A stretch of 18,995 bases of DNA from an uncultured Collinsella sp. GTDB taxonomy: Bacteria; Actinomycetota; Coriobacteriia; Coriobacteriales; Coriobacteriaceae. The stretch covers positions 1 through 18,995 of the forward strand of contig CAUGNQ010000041.1 of the NCBI GenBank assembly GCA_959600835.1, in the 5' to 3' direction. The notes beneath the pieces are model-generated. The model searched no databases and was not told the origin of the DNA. It worked only from the letters and a program-made list of their open reading frames with translations. Positions 1 to 7,060 of the stretch are shown here, piece by piece. Made by a program: the position numbers and the translations under genes. Position 1 is the stretch's first letter. Every line of letters begins with the position of its first letter.

Positions 1-106
1 GCCAGAGCGGCAATCTGCCGTTCAGCTTCGGCGGCATGACCAGAAGGTCTATGCCGCCTTGCTTCAAGGCACCTTGCTCGCTCTGGCGGGTTTTCGCTGT
101 TGGTAA
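1..106 (+). other. Unidentified hairpin-rich segment, possibly a structured RNA or the 3' end of an upstream unit
   Basis: Bases 1-9 (GCCAGAGCG) are perfectly complementary to 79-87 (CGCTCTGGC), so they could close a domain of about 87 nt. Inside it, 30-37 pairs with 51-58 (GGCGGCAT/ATGCCGCC), extended by GACC/GGTC at 38-41/46-49 around an AGAA loop. A second hairpin is CAAG/CTTG at 65-68/73-76. The closing stem is followed by GGGTTTT, a weak terminator tail. The outer stem may continue left of the window. It did not match the SRP RNA, tmRNA or c-di-GMP riboswitch motifs I know. An open frame (2-106, TAA stop) runs through it and could be the tail of an upstream gene, but its 34 residues look like no family I recognise. 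Strand and function are unknown. Confidence 0.35.
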
Positions 107-183
107 CGAATCATCGGCTATTTCGTTGCTGGTCAATATAAGATATTGATTTGCGTTAAACGTAATTCGATGTTCTTGAGGGT

Positions 184-189
184 AGGGGA
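184..189 (+). promoter_or_regulatory. Ribosome binding site that decides the lspA start
   Basis: AGGGGA lies 5 nt before a TTG codon at 195, which is the best-spaced start for lspA. The next in-frame ATG at 213 has its purine run only 2 nt away. Bases 107-183 upstream are AT-rich and hold no convincing paired -35/-10 boxes. Confidence 0.55.
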
Positions 190-194
190 TTGAT

Positions 195-794
195 TTGGGT
201 CGTACTGGGGATATGACGCCGCCTTTGCGTTGGCGGTTGGGTGTTGCTGGTGGGATGGCGCTGGTTGTGCTGCTTCTTGACCAGCTGACCAAGCTTGCGG
301 TTCGCGCCGTGGGCGACGCTTTGCATGTGACCGTCATCCCCGGTGTCGTCGACTTTATGTTTGTCCGCAATATCGGTGCTGCCTTTAGCATGGGCGAGGG
401 GCATGGCATCGCGTTTGCCGTGCTGGCGTTGGCTGTCATTATTGCTATTGCCGTGTACTTGTTCCGTGCGCCTCAGCTCGCCCATCTTGAGGTTGTGGGC
501 ATGGCGATGGTTGCGGGTGGTGCTATCGGTAACGCGATCGATCGTTTGGCCTTTGGCTTCGTGACTGATTTTATTGCCACCACCTTCATCGACTTCCCCG
601 TCTTCAATGTGGCCGATATCGGCATTACGGTCGGTGTGGTGCTGGCGCTCTTCGGTTACATGTTCTTGAGCCCCGCGGCTCGTGAGGTCGATGCGACCGC
701 CGAGCTTAACGCCCGTGACGAGGCCCGCGCCAAGCGCAAGGCTAAACAACGTGGGGAGCGTGCCCGCAAGATTCGCGAAAGGACTGAGCGCTAA
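195..794 (+). CDS. lspA: Lipoprotein signal peptidase II (LspA)
   Basis: An integral membrane aspartyl protease that removes the signal peptide from diacylglyceryl-modified prolipoproteins. The 199-residue product shows the family blocks in order: a first membrane helix (about 15-35) with D29-Q-L-T-K, N59-x-G-A-A-F, G109-A-I-G-N-A-I-D116-R, and F137-N-V-A-D141. D116 and D141 fit the two catalytic aspartates. Four hydrophobic segments are visible. Residues about 160-199 form a highly charged Arg/Lys/Glu tail that makes the protein longer than the usual 150-180 residues. The start is TTG, chosen because AGGGGA sits 5 nt upstream; ATG at 213 (residue 7) is the alternative. The stop overlaps the next ATG by one base (TAATG), so translation with the pseudouridine synthase gene is probably coupled. 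Identity is firm; the exact start is less so. Confidence 0.95.
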   Translation: MGRTGDMTPPLRWRLGVAGGMALVVLLLDQLTKLAVRAVGDALHVTVIPGVVDFMFVRNIGAAFSMGEGHGIAFAVLALAVIIAIAVYLFRAPQLAHLEVVGMAMVAGGAIGNAIDRLAFGFVTDFIATTFIDFPVFNVADIGITVGVVLALFGYMFLSPAAREVDATAELNARDEARAKRKAKQRGERARKIRERTER

Positions 795-1807
795 TGGCCG
801 ACATCCATATCCTTGTTGCCGACGATGCCGTTGGTCAGCGTCTTGACGCCTATCTGGGCGCCAATGACGGCTGCCCTACACGCTCTGCCTGCGTACATCT
901 GATTGAGGGTGGGGCCGTAGTGGTCAATGGCGAGACATGCCTGTCAAAAAAGTATGCCGTGCGCTCCGGCGACCGTATTTCGGTCGATTTGCCCGAGCCG
1001 CACGATCCCACCGACGTGATTCCCGAGGCCATCCCGCTCGACATTCGCTATGAGGACGACTACCTCATCGTGCTCTCCAAGCAGCGCGGCCTGGTGTGCC
1101 ATCCTGCTCACGGCCACGAGAGCGGTACGCTTGCGAACGCCCTGGTCTACCACTGCGGCATCGACCATCTGGGCACCGTGCAGGGCGAGGACCGCCCCGG
1201 TATCGTACATCGTTTGGATCGCGATACCTCGGGTCTTATGCTTGCGGCAAAGGACGACGACACCCAGCGCGCGCTCCAAAATCTTATCCGTACGCGCACG
1301 CTCGACCGCCGCTACATTACGCTCGTTCACGGTCATATCGCCATGGATGAGGGCACCATTAACACCGGCATTGCCCGTTCTACACGTGACCGTGTCAAGA
1401 TGGCGGTTTCCGATGATCCTTTTGCGCGCCAGGCCATCACGACCTTTAAGGTCCTTGAGCGCTTTGATTCCACGCGCTTTGATGACGGCTACACACTCGT
1501 TGAGTGTCACCTGTTTACCGGTCGCACGCATCAGATTCGCGTGCACATGCGCCATATCAACCACGCCTGCGTGGGCGATCCGCTCTACGGTAAGTGCGAT
1601 GCGCGTGCCGATCAGGGTCTGACCAGGCAATTCCTCCATTCCTGGCGCGTGGCGTTCGATCATCCCGTGACGGGAGAGCGCATTGAGTGCCGCGACGAGC
1701 TGCCGTGGGATCTCGCCGCCGTCCTCGACGACTTAGCCCCGCGTTCGCTTGGTCGCACTGCTGCCGGCGACGAAATCGTACCGCAGCTCGGCCTGCTCGA
1801 AGCCTAG
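794..1807 (+). CDS. rluD: RluA/RluD-family 23S rRNA pseudouridine synthase
   Basis: Predicted to isomerise specific uridines of large-subunit rRNA to pseudouridine in the cytoplasm. The 337-residue protein starts with an S4-like RNA-binding domain (about 14-66, R16-L-D-A-Y-L and V42-V-V-N-G). The catalytic domain carries H139-R-L-D142-R-D-T-S-G, in which D142 fits the catalytic aspartate, followed by L-F-T-G-R-T-H-Q-I-R-V-H and G-D-P-L-Y-G, both standard for the family. Length and domain order match RluD and its Bacillus relative YlyB, which is also found next to lspA. The gene begins inside the lspA stop codon, so the pair is probably one transcript. Which uridines it modifies cannot be read from the sequence, so the symbol marks the subfamily rather than proven specificity. 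Confidence 0.93.
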   Translation: MADIHILVADDAVGQRLDAYLGANDGCPTRSACVHLIEGGAVVVNGETCLSKKYAVRSGDRISVDLPEPHDPTDVIPEAIPLDIRYEDDYLIVLSKQRGLVCHPAHGHESGTLANALVYHCGIDHLGTVQGEDRPGIVHRLDRDTSGLMLAAKDDDTQRALQNLIRTRTLDRRYITLVHGHIAMDEGTINTGIARSTRDRVKMAVSDDPFARQAITTFKVLERFDSTRFDDGYTLVECHLFTGRTHQIRVHMRHINHACVGDPLYGKCDARADQGLTRQFLHSWRVAFDHPVTGERIECRDELPWDLAAVLDDLAPRSLGRTAAGDEIVPQLGLLEA

Positions 1808-1825
1808 CCAGTATTAGGTGGTTTC

Positions 1826-1857
1826 TTGAACTCGGTAAGCCTGCGGTAAGATATACG
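1826..1857 (+). promoter_or_regulatory. Candidate promoter for the glycosyltransferase gene
   Basis: TTGAAC (1826-1831) could be a -35 box, followed by the AT-rich TAAGATATA (1847-1855), where AGATAT at 1849 gives 17-bp spacing. It lies in the 82-nt gap after the rluD stop and about 35 nt before the glycosyltransferase start. The -10 match is imperfect. The 8-bp palindrome TTACGTAA (1863-1870) falls just downstream, but I would not call it an operator from one copy. Confidence 0.3.
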
Positions 1858-1889
1858 GTTGTTTACGTAACACGTTCCTGGGAGCCTGC

Positions 1890-3185
1890 ATGCTCGCCTT
1901 TTTACAAACCAACACACCCATCGTGATCTTCAACCAGATTGTCGTCACGCTGCTCACGGTCTGCTTCTTGTACCAGGTGGTCTTCTTTGTCATCGGTGCT
2001 CTCCGCGGCGAGGTCGCGCCTCCCAAGGCCAAAAAACTCCACCGGTATGCCTTCTTTATTGCAGCACACAACGAGGAGGCCGTTATCGCCAACCTCGTTC
2101 GCTCCATCAAGGACCAGGATTATCCGTCCGAGCTCATCGAGGTCTTCGTGGTCGCCGATGCTTGCACCGACAACACGGCGCAGCTCGCGCGCGAGGCCGG
2201 TGCCATTGTTTACGAGCGCAATGACCTGGCCCGCAAGGGCAAGAGCTGGGTCATGGACTTTGGTTTCGATCGCATTCTCAACGAGTATCCCGACACGTTT
2301 GAGGGCTACTTTATCTTCGATGCCGACAATGTTATCTCCCGCGATTACGTCTCCAAGATGAATGATGCCTTTGACCAGGGCTTTCATGTGGTCACGAGCT
2401 ATCGTAACTCCAAGAACTTCGGCAGTTCGTGGATTTCCTCTGCCAACGCCACCTGGTATTTGCGTGAGGCCCGCTTCCTCAACAACGCGCGTAATATCTG
2501 CAAGACGTCCTGCGCCGTCTCGGGCTCGGGCTACCTTATCTCCGCCAGTGTTATCGAGGGCATGCACGGCTGGCAGTTCCATACACTGACCGAGGACATC
2601 CAGTTCACCACGTTCTGCGCCATTCACGGCATCCGCATCGGTTATGCGCCGGCGGAGTTCTTTGACGAGCAGCCGGTGACGTTTAAGGCGTCCTGGAAAC
2701 AGCGCATGCGCTGGACCAAGGGCTTCTACCAGGTCTTTTTTATCTACGGCAAGCATCTGGTCAAGTCGACGTTCCGCTATCATCGCTTTGCCGCATATGA
2801 CATGTTTATGACCATCGCTCCGGGCATGCTGCTGTCCCTGATCTCCATGCTCGCCAATGCGACATTCCTGATCGTGGGTGGCCTTTCGCATGGTTTCTTG
2901 GCTACCGAGGTCGAGATGCAGGCTTGTGCCGCCTCGCTTATCATGACGTTCGTGATGATGTACCAGACCTTCTTTATCCTGGCGCTGCTCACGACCATCT
3001 TTGAGTACAAGCACATTCATTGCGCTCAAAAGTGGCGCCTGGTGACCAACCTGTTTACCTTCCCGATCTTTATGTTCAGTTATATCCCCATTACGGTGGC
3101 TGCGTTGTTCCTGAAGGTCGACTGGGTCCCGACGCAACACGCCGTCAACGTTACCCTCGACGAGGTCATGCAAGGCGCCAAATAA
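1890..3185 (+). CDS. Membrane-embedded processive-type family 2 glycosyltransferase (BcsA/HAS-like)
   Basis: Probably polymerises or transfers a nucleotide-sugar-derived residue at the membrane; substrate unknown. The 431-residue protein has an N-terminal membrane segment (about 11-38), then a GT-A domain with A58-A-H-N-E-E, D90-A-C-T-D-N-T, D144-A-D146-N (the metal-binding DxD), S211-G-S-G, T234-E-D236 and Q271-R-M-R274-W275. The DxD, TED and QxxRW set is the signature of cellulose- and hyaluronan-synthase-like enzymes. Three hydrophobic segments follow (about 305-330, 345-370, 388-408). There is no PilZ domain, so c-di-GMP control as in BcsA is not indicated. The ATG has GGGAG 5 nt upstream. 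No other exopolysaccharide genes are adjacent, and a strong terminator follows, so it looks monocistronic. The family is secure; whether it is processive and what it makes is inference. Confidence 0.88.
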   Translation: MLAFLQTNTPIVIFNQIVVTLLTVCFLYQVVFFVIGALRGEVAPPKAKKLHRYAFFIAAHNEEAVIANLVRSIKDQDYPSELIEVFVVADACTDNTAQLAREAGAIVYERNDLARKGKSWVMDFGFDRILNEYPDTFEGYFIFDADNVISRDYVSKMNDAFDQGFHVVTSYRNSKNFGSSWISSANATWYLREARFLNNARNICKTSCAVSGSGYLISASVIEGMHGWQFHTLTEDIQFTTFCAIHGIRIGYAPAEFFDEQPVTFKASWKQRMRWTKGFYQVFFIYGKHLVKSTFRYHRFAAYDMFMTIAPGMLLSLISMLANATFLIVGGLSHGFLATEVEMQACAASLIMTFVMMYQTFFILALLTTIFEYKHIHCAQKWRLVTNLFTFPIFMFSYIPITVAALFLKVDWVPTQHAVNVTLDEVMQGAK

Positions 3186-3193
3186 CCACCACC

Positions 3194-3235
3194 AAAACCA
3201 CCACAAAGGTGCCTGCACCTTTGTGGTGGTTTTTG
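3194..3235 (+). terminator. Rho-independent terminator with an 18-bp perfect stem
   Basis: The arm 3194-3211 (AAAACCACCACAAAGGTG) pairs without mismatch with 3216-3233 around a CCTG loop, and the T run continues to 3234. The A run on the left arm means it should also work for transcripts from the - strand. It begins 9 nt after the glycosyltransferase stop and separates that gene from the peptidase gene. Confidence 0.88.
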
Positions 3236-3265
3236 CTTTTGAGTGACTGCCCAAGGAGGTTTTTA

Positions 3266-3688
3266 ATGGTCTATATCCCGTTTTGGATTTGTATCTTTGC
3301 CGGCGCGGTGATTGATGCCCGTGAGCGGCGGTTTCCCAATGAGCTTGCCGGCGTGTGTGCGGTGGCGGCGCTTGCAGGCGTTTGGCTCGACAGAGGTGTT
3401 AACACGGCGCTTGACCACGCCGGTCTTGCGGTCATCGTCTACCTTGCCCTTGTGCTCACTGAGTCGCTCTGGCGTCGTGTTCGCCAAGCCCCCGGCATCG
3501 GCATGGGGGATGCCAAGGCGCTTTTCGCGCTTTGCACGCTCGACCCTCTGGGCGGCATCGTGGCATTTGCCGTTGCGCTCCTGGTCCTGGCCCTCTCCTG
3601 CCTCTTCACAAAATCGCGCTCCCTGCCATTGCTCCCGTTTTTGGTGCCGATATTTGCCATAATCGAGGTCGTGGGCTGGACATTGTAA
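3266..3688 (+). CDS. A24-family prepilin peptidase, minimal (peptidase domain only)
   Basis: An integral membrane aspartic peptidase of the type IV prepilin/preflagellin family, expected to cleave leader peptides of pilin-like proteins. The 140-residue product has both family motifs: D17-A-R-x-R-R-F-P-N in the first cytoplasmic loop and G77-I-G-M-G-D82-A-K, which supply the two catalytic aspartates. About five or six hydrophobic segments fill the rest. It lacks the N-terminal cytoplasmic methyltransferase domain of PilD, as in the short TadV/CpaA type. The ATG at 3266 is preceded by AAGGAGG with 6-nt spacing; the open frame extends upstream to 3020 through the glycosyltransferase gene and terminator, but that part is not coding. 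No pilus genes are nearby, so its substrates must lie elsewhere. A 31-nt gap separates it from the dGTPase gene, so co-transcription is likely. Confidence 0.87.
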   Translation: MVYIPFWICIFAGAVIDARERRFPNELAGVCAVAALAGVWLDRGVNTALDHAGLAVIVYLALVLTESLWRRVRQAPGIGMGDAKALFALCTLDPLGGIVAFAVALLVLALSCLFTKSRSLPLLPFLVPIFAIIEVVGWTL

Positions 3689-3719
3689 CCGATTGCGCAT
3701 CCTTTTTAAGGAGCATGCC

Positions 3720-4967
3720 ATGGCAATTAATCAAGAAACGACCGTCATTAAGGCGCGCATGGACCGTATTCCCTCGGCGTTGTCGCCCGAACTTTTCGAG
3801 CGCATTGCCACCGATCGTGCTTCGGGCTATGTTAACCCGTATCGTTGCAACGACGATCAGGTCATTCGTCGTATTGATCGCGCCGCCGACAAAGGCACGC
3901 TTATGCGTCCGGCGTTTATGCGCGATACCGAAAAGATACTTCATCTTCCGGCGTACACCCGTTATGCAGGCAAAACGCAGGTCTTTAGCTTCCGTAGCAA
4001 TGACGATCTGTCACGCCGCGGTTTGCACGTGCAGCTTGTCTCCCGCATTGCGCGCGATATCGGTCGCGCCCTGGGGCTCAATTGCGATCTGATCGAGGCG
4101 ATTGGCCTGGGCCACGACTTGGGACACACGCCTTTCGGCCATGCCGGTGAGCGATTCCTCAACGATATCTACCACGAGCGTACGGGGCGTTATTTTTTCC
4201 ATAACGTGCAGTCGGTCCGCGTGCTCGACGCGCTGTACGGCCGTAACGTGTCACTCCAGACGCTCGACGGCGTGCTATGCCATAACGGCGAGTACGAGCA
4301 GCGCGTGTTTGAATTGTCGGATATGGGCTCCTTTGACCAGTTCGATCAGGCGGTCGAGGACTGCATCGCCACGGGCTATGGCGCCATTGGGCACCTGCGT
4401 CCCATGACGCTCGAGGGCTGCGTCGTTCGCATCTCGGATATTCTTGCCTACGTCGGTCGTGACCGTCAGGATGCGATCGCGGCGGGTCTGCTTTCGCCCG
4501 ACGCTTTTGACGATGGTCGGGGCGGCGCCTATAACAGCTGGATCCTCACGCACGCTTCCATCGATATCGTTGAGCATAGCTATGGTAAGCCGCGCATCGA
4601 GATGAGCGAGGACCTGTTTGAGGAAATTCGCCGAGCCAAGCGCGAGAACTACGAGAAGATCTATAGCAAGGGCGGTATCGAAGGCGATTCCGAGGAGGAG
4701 CTGCGTGAGGCGTTCGAAAAGCTCTACGACCGTTGCCTGCGGGATCTAAACAGTGGCGACGAGTCCTCTTATATCTTTAAGCACCATATTTCGCGCATTG
4801 AGCAGCAGCTTTCCTACTACGATCGTACCTATGCCTGGCAGGACGACAAGGATCAAGCCGTGGTGGATTACATCGCGAGCATGACGGACGGTTATTTCTG
4901 CGAGCTGACGAGCAAGCTGTTCCCGGGTCTAAAGTTTCCGCATCGTACCTATATTAACGAACGGTAG
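3720..4967 (+). CDS. dgt: HD-domain deoxyguanosinetriphosphate triphosphohydrolase-like protein (Dgt family)
   Basis: Likely hydrolyses dGTP or other dNTPs to the nucleoside and tripolyphosphate, tuning the nucleotide pool. The 415-residue protein carries the expected HD-superfamily residues: H103 in R-R-G-L-H-V-Q-L, H132-D133 in G-H-D-L-G-H-T-P-F-G-H-A-G-E, and D240 in R-I-S-D-I-L-A-Y. These fit the four metal ligands. The upstream block Y82-A-G-K-T-Q-V-F is also typical of dGTPases. The region 310-345 is charged and helical-looking. The start ATG at 3720 has AAGGAG 6 nt upstream; a TTG at 3693 in the same frame has no such site. Substrate preference within this family varies, so dGTP specificity is inferred. 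It lies between the prepilin peptidase and rarA genes with no obvious functional link. Confidence 0.88.
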   Translation: MAINQETTVIKARMDRIPSALSPELFERIATDRASGYVNPYRCNDDQVIRRIDRAADKGTLMRPAFMRDTEKILHLPAYTRYAGKTQVFSFRSNDDLSRRGLHVQLVSRIARDIGRALGLNCDLIEAIGLGHDLGHTPFGHAGERFLNDIYHERTGRYFFHNVQSVRVLDALYGRNVSLQTLDGVLCHNGEYEQRVFELSDMGSFDQFDQAVEDCIATGYGAIGHLRPMTLEGCVVRISDILAYVGRDRQDAIAAGLLSPDAFDDGRGGAYNSWILTHASIDIVEHSYGKPRIEMSEDLFEEIRRAKRENYEKIYSKGGIEGDSEEELREAFEKLYDRCLRDLNSGDESSYIFKHHISRIEQQLSYYDRTYAWQDDKDQAVVDYIASMTDGYFCELTSKLFPGLKFPHRTYINER

Positions 4968-4982
4968 TTCGTATTTATTCGG

Positions 4983-4988
4983 TATACT
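4983..4988 (+). promoter_or_regulatory. Possible -10 box upstream of rarA
   Basis: TATACT sits 40 nt before the preferred rarA start. No good -35 box lies 16-18 nt upstream, since that position falls on AACGGT at the end of the dGTPase gene. rarA could equally be transcribed with dgt, because only 60 nt separate them. Confidence 0.25.
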
Positions 4989-5027
4989 GTTTGTGGAAAA
5001 CGTTTTTGATTGATGCACGGGATGGCT

Positions 5028-6377
5028 ATGGACGACCTTTTTTCTGCTTCGACGCGCGAGCGTTCCTTTCAGAATGCGCCGCTTGCGGTGCGCATGCGCC
5101 CCAATTCGCTCGACGAGTATGTGGGCCAGCAAAAGGCCGTCGGTAAGGGCTCATGGTTGCGTGCCGCGATCGAGCACGACGTGCTTTCGAGCGTGATTCT
5201 GTACGGGCCGGCCGGTACGGGTAAGACGACGCTGGCCCACATTATCGCCAACCATACCAAGAGCGAGTTTGTCGAGGTCAGCGCCGTGACGGGCACCGTA
5301 AAGGACTTGCGCCGCGTGATTGACGAGGCCAAGACGCGCCTGAATACGTACGACCGCCGCACCATTCTATTCATCGATGAGATTCACCGCTTCTCTAAGT
5401 CGCAGCAGGATGCCCTGCTGCATGCAGTTGAGAACCGTACCGTCATTATGATTGGCGCCACGACGGAAAACCCGTACTTTGAGGTCAACTCCGCACTGTT
5501 GTCGCGTGGGCGCGTGGTAGAGCTTGAGCACCTGAAGGACGAGGATATCGCCACGCTCATTGAGCGTGCGCTCGAGGCGCCGCAGGGTTTAAACGGTAAG
5601 TTCTCGGCCGATGAGGATACGGTTAAAACCATTTGCACATTGGCCGCGGGCGATGCTCGCTCAGCACTCACGACGCTCGAGCTTGCGAGCGAGATTGCCG
5701 TTACGCGTCCCGATACCGAGGGAACGCCGGCTCCGGCGGCGGGGGAGCGGTATCCCATCACGGTCGACGATGTGAAGATCGCCAATCCGCGCCGTGGGTT
5801 TTCGTATGACAAAAACGGTGACATGCACTACGACATTATCAGTGCGTTCATTAAGTCCATGCGCGGCAGCGACCCCGATGCCACCATTTATTGGCTCGCG
5901 CGCATGATCGATGCAGGGGAGGATCCTAAGTTTATTGCACGCCGTATTATGATTCAGGCTTCTGAGGATGTTGGCAACGCCGATCCGCAGGCGCTTTTGG
6001 TGGCGCATGCCGCGTTTAAGTCTGCCGAGGTCATTGGCTATCCCGAGTGCCGCATTAACCTGGCTCAGGCTGCACTCTATGTGTGCTTGGCGCCTAAGTC
6101 CAACGCGTGCGAGGCCTCGATCGATGCGGCGCTGGCCGATATCCACAGCAGTGGTCTTCGCGAGGTGCCCAGCTACCTGCGCGATCGTCACCGTCCCGGC
6201 AGCGACGAGTATGGTGTATACAAGTACCCGCACGATTATCCCGAAGGCTGGGTCGATCAGCGCTATTTGCCCGAGGGGTTGGAGCGCGGCGCGTTCTGGC
6301 AGCCTGCCGGCCGCGGTTGGGAAGAGTGGCGTGTGGAGCAAAGCGAGCGCGACCGTAGCGGCAACGCTCCCAAGTAG
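5028..6377 (+). CDS. rarA: Replication-associated recombination protein RarA/MgsA (AAA+ ATPase)
   Basis: A clamp-loader-like AAA+ ATPase acting at stalled replication forks. The protein shows Walker A G60-P-A-G-T-G-K66-T-T, Walker B F-I-D117-E118-I-H, sensor 1 in I-G-A-T-T-E-N-P, and S-R-G-R as the likely arginine finger. The C-terminal half matches the MgsA helical tetramerisation region (S-D-P-D-A-T-I-Y-W-L-A-R, I-M-I-Q-A-S-E-D-V-G-N-A-D). In-frame starts exist at 5010 (TTG), 5013, 5022 and 5028. I chose 5028 because GGGA is 5 nt upstream and the resulting 449 residues match the family length of about 447; the first residues M-D-D-L-F also resemble other RarA proteins. A short Pro/Ala-rich linker at about 230-242 is the only oddity. 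Confidence 0.95.
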   Translation: MDDLFSASTRERSFQNAPLAVRMRPNSLDEYVGQQKAVGKGSWLRAAIEHDVLSSVILYGPAGTGKTTLAHIIANHTKSEFVEVSAVTGTVKDLRRVIDEAKTRLNTYDRRTILFIDEIHRFSKSQQDALLHAVENRTVIMIGATTENPYFEVNSALLSRGRVVELEHLKDEDIATLIERALEAPQGLNGKFSADEDTVKTICTLAAGDARSALTTLELASEIAVTRPDTEGTPAPAAGERYPITVDDVKIANPRRGFSYDKNGDMHYDIISAFIKSMRGSDPDATIYWLARMIDAGEDPKFIARRIMIQASEDVGNADPQALLVAHAAFKSAEVIGYPECRINLAQAALYVCLAPKSNACEASIDAALADIHSSGLREVPSYLRDRHRPGSDEYGVYKYPHDYPEGWVDQRYLPEGLERGAFWQPAGRGWEEWRVEQSERDRSGNAPK

Positions 6378-6472
6378 GCCATTGGCGCCTCGCACATTCC
6401 CTTTGGGTATCTTTGCCCTTCTTTGGGGTACCATGAAAAACGTCTGTATTTCGATTCCTTCGGGAGGCTTGT
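6378..6472 (+). promoter_or_regulatory. Intergenic region before the sigma-factor operon with a weak SigB/F-like promoter candidate
   Basis: This 95-nt gap should hold the promoter of the four-gene unit. No good sigma-A pair is visible. GTAT (6407-6410) and GGGTAC (6426-6431), 15 nt apart, resemble the GTTT/GGGTAT pattern known for SigB and SigF promoters, with two mismatches; a further exact GGGTAT is at 6405-6410 but lacks a -35 partner. The start codon's Shine-Dalgarno is GGGAGG at 6462-6467. Autoregulation by the encoded sigma factor is plausible but unproven. Confidence 0.2.
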
Positions 6473-7060
6473 ATGAGTCCCATTCAAATCGCCCTGCTGG
6501 TGCTCGCCGTTGCCGGCGTGTGGGCTGTTGTCGAGCTCGCGCTCACGCTGCGCAAGACCCGCACCGTCGTCGACTCGCTCGACAAGACGGTGAGCGACCT
6601 CAATAATACGCTCGCCGAGGCACAGCCCGTGGTGGCAAAGCTCGATGGCGCCGTTGACGAGCTTACGCCGGCACTTGCCCAGATGGAGCCGCTCCTCAAG
6701 TCGAGCAAGACTGCCGTTGACGCCCTGACGTCTAACCTCGTTGAGGTTGAGGCGGTCGTTCGCGACATTTCCGAGGTTACGGGCAGCATGGCCGAGGCCA
6801 GTAATGCCGTGTCGAGCGTGACTGATTCTGCGGCCGGCGCCGTGCAGAAGCTCTTCAATAAGGTGAAGGCTCCTGCAGCCGACGCCGATCGCAAGCTCGC
6901 CGCTGCCGCCGCCGAGGCCGAGCAGCCTGCTGAGCGCGTTCTGATTGGCGATGACGATGCCGCTGCTGACGACGATGATGTTCAGAAGCCCGCAGCCAAG
7001 CCTGCTCAGTATTACACCTATACGCCTGCCGAGACCTCCGAGGAGTCCTGCGATGAGTAG
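6473..7060 (+). CDS. DUF948-type membrane-anchored coiled-coil protein
   Basis: The 195-residue product has one N-terminal membrane helix (about 4-26) followed by a long heptad-like region (30-130), then an Ala-rich and strongly acidic low-complexity tail (about 136-195, with a run of Asp at 160-169). This layout matches DUF948 proteins such as Bacillus YtxG, a general-stress protein of unknown mechanism. The helix plus coiled coil suggests a membrane-tethered scaffold with the bulk on one face. The ATG has GGGAGG with 5-nt spacing. It is the first gene of a unit in which its last 8 nt overlap the start of the RsbW-like gene, so it may be co-translated with the sigma-control genes. The family call is from architecture and moderate sequence resemblance; function is unknown. 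Confidence 0.75.
   Translation: MSPIQIALLVLAVAGVWAVVELALTLRKTRTVVDSLDKTVSDLNNTLAEAQPVVAKLDGAVDELTPALAQMEPLLKSSKTAVDALTSNLVEVEAVVRDISEVTGSMAEASNAVSSVTDSAAGAVQKLFNKVKAPAADADRKLAAAAAEAEQPAERVLIGDDDAAADDDDVQKPAAKPAQYYTYTPAETSEESCDE

Noticed and set aside
2..106. Possible C-terminal end of an upstream protein gene
   Set aside because: The 34 residues resemble no family known to me and the same bases form nested hairpins, so I annotated the structure and left coding open.
156..749. Long open frame on the - strand across lspA
   Set aside because: It mirrors lspA, is low in hydrophobic residues with an odd His/Asn/Gln-rich composition, and has no family resemblance. It is a by-product of high-GC codon use.
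1902..3254. 450-codon - strand frame across the glycosyltransferase gene
   Set aside because: The + strand gene has complete GT2 motifs. The antisense product has no recognisable motif and its start lies at the far side of the palindromic terminator without a good ribosome site.
4957..4972. ACGAAC/GTTCGT inverted repeat at the dGTPase stop codon
   Set aside because: Only six AT-balanced pairs with no T run, so it is not a credible terminator.
6945..7052. Upstream extension of the RsbW-like frame into the DUF948 gene
   Set aside because: The extra 36 residues are out-of-frame reading of the DUF948 tail; ATG 7053 has AGGAG at 7-nt spacing.
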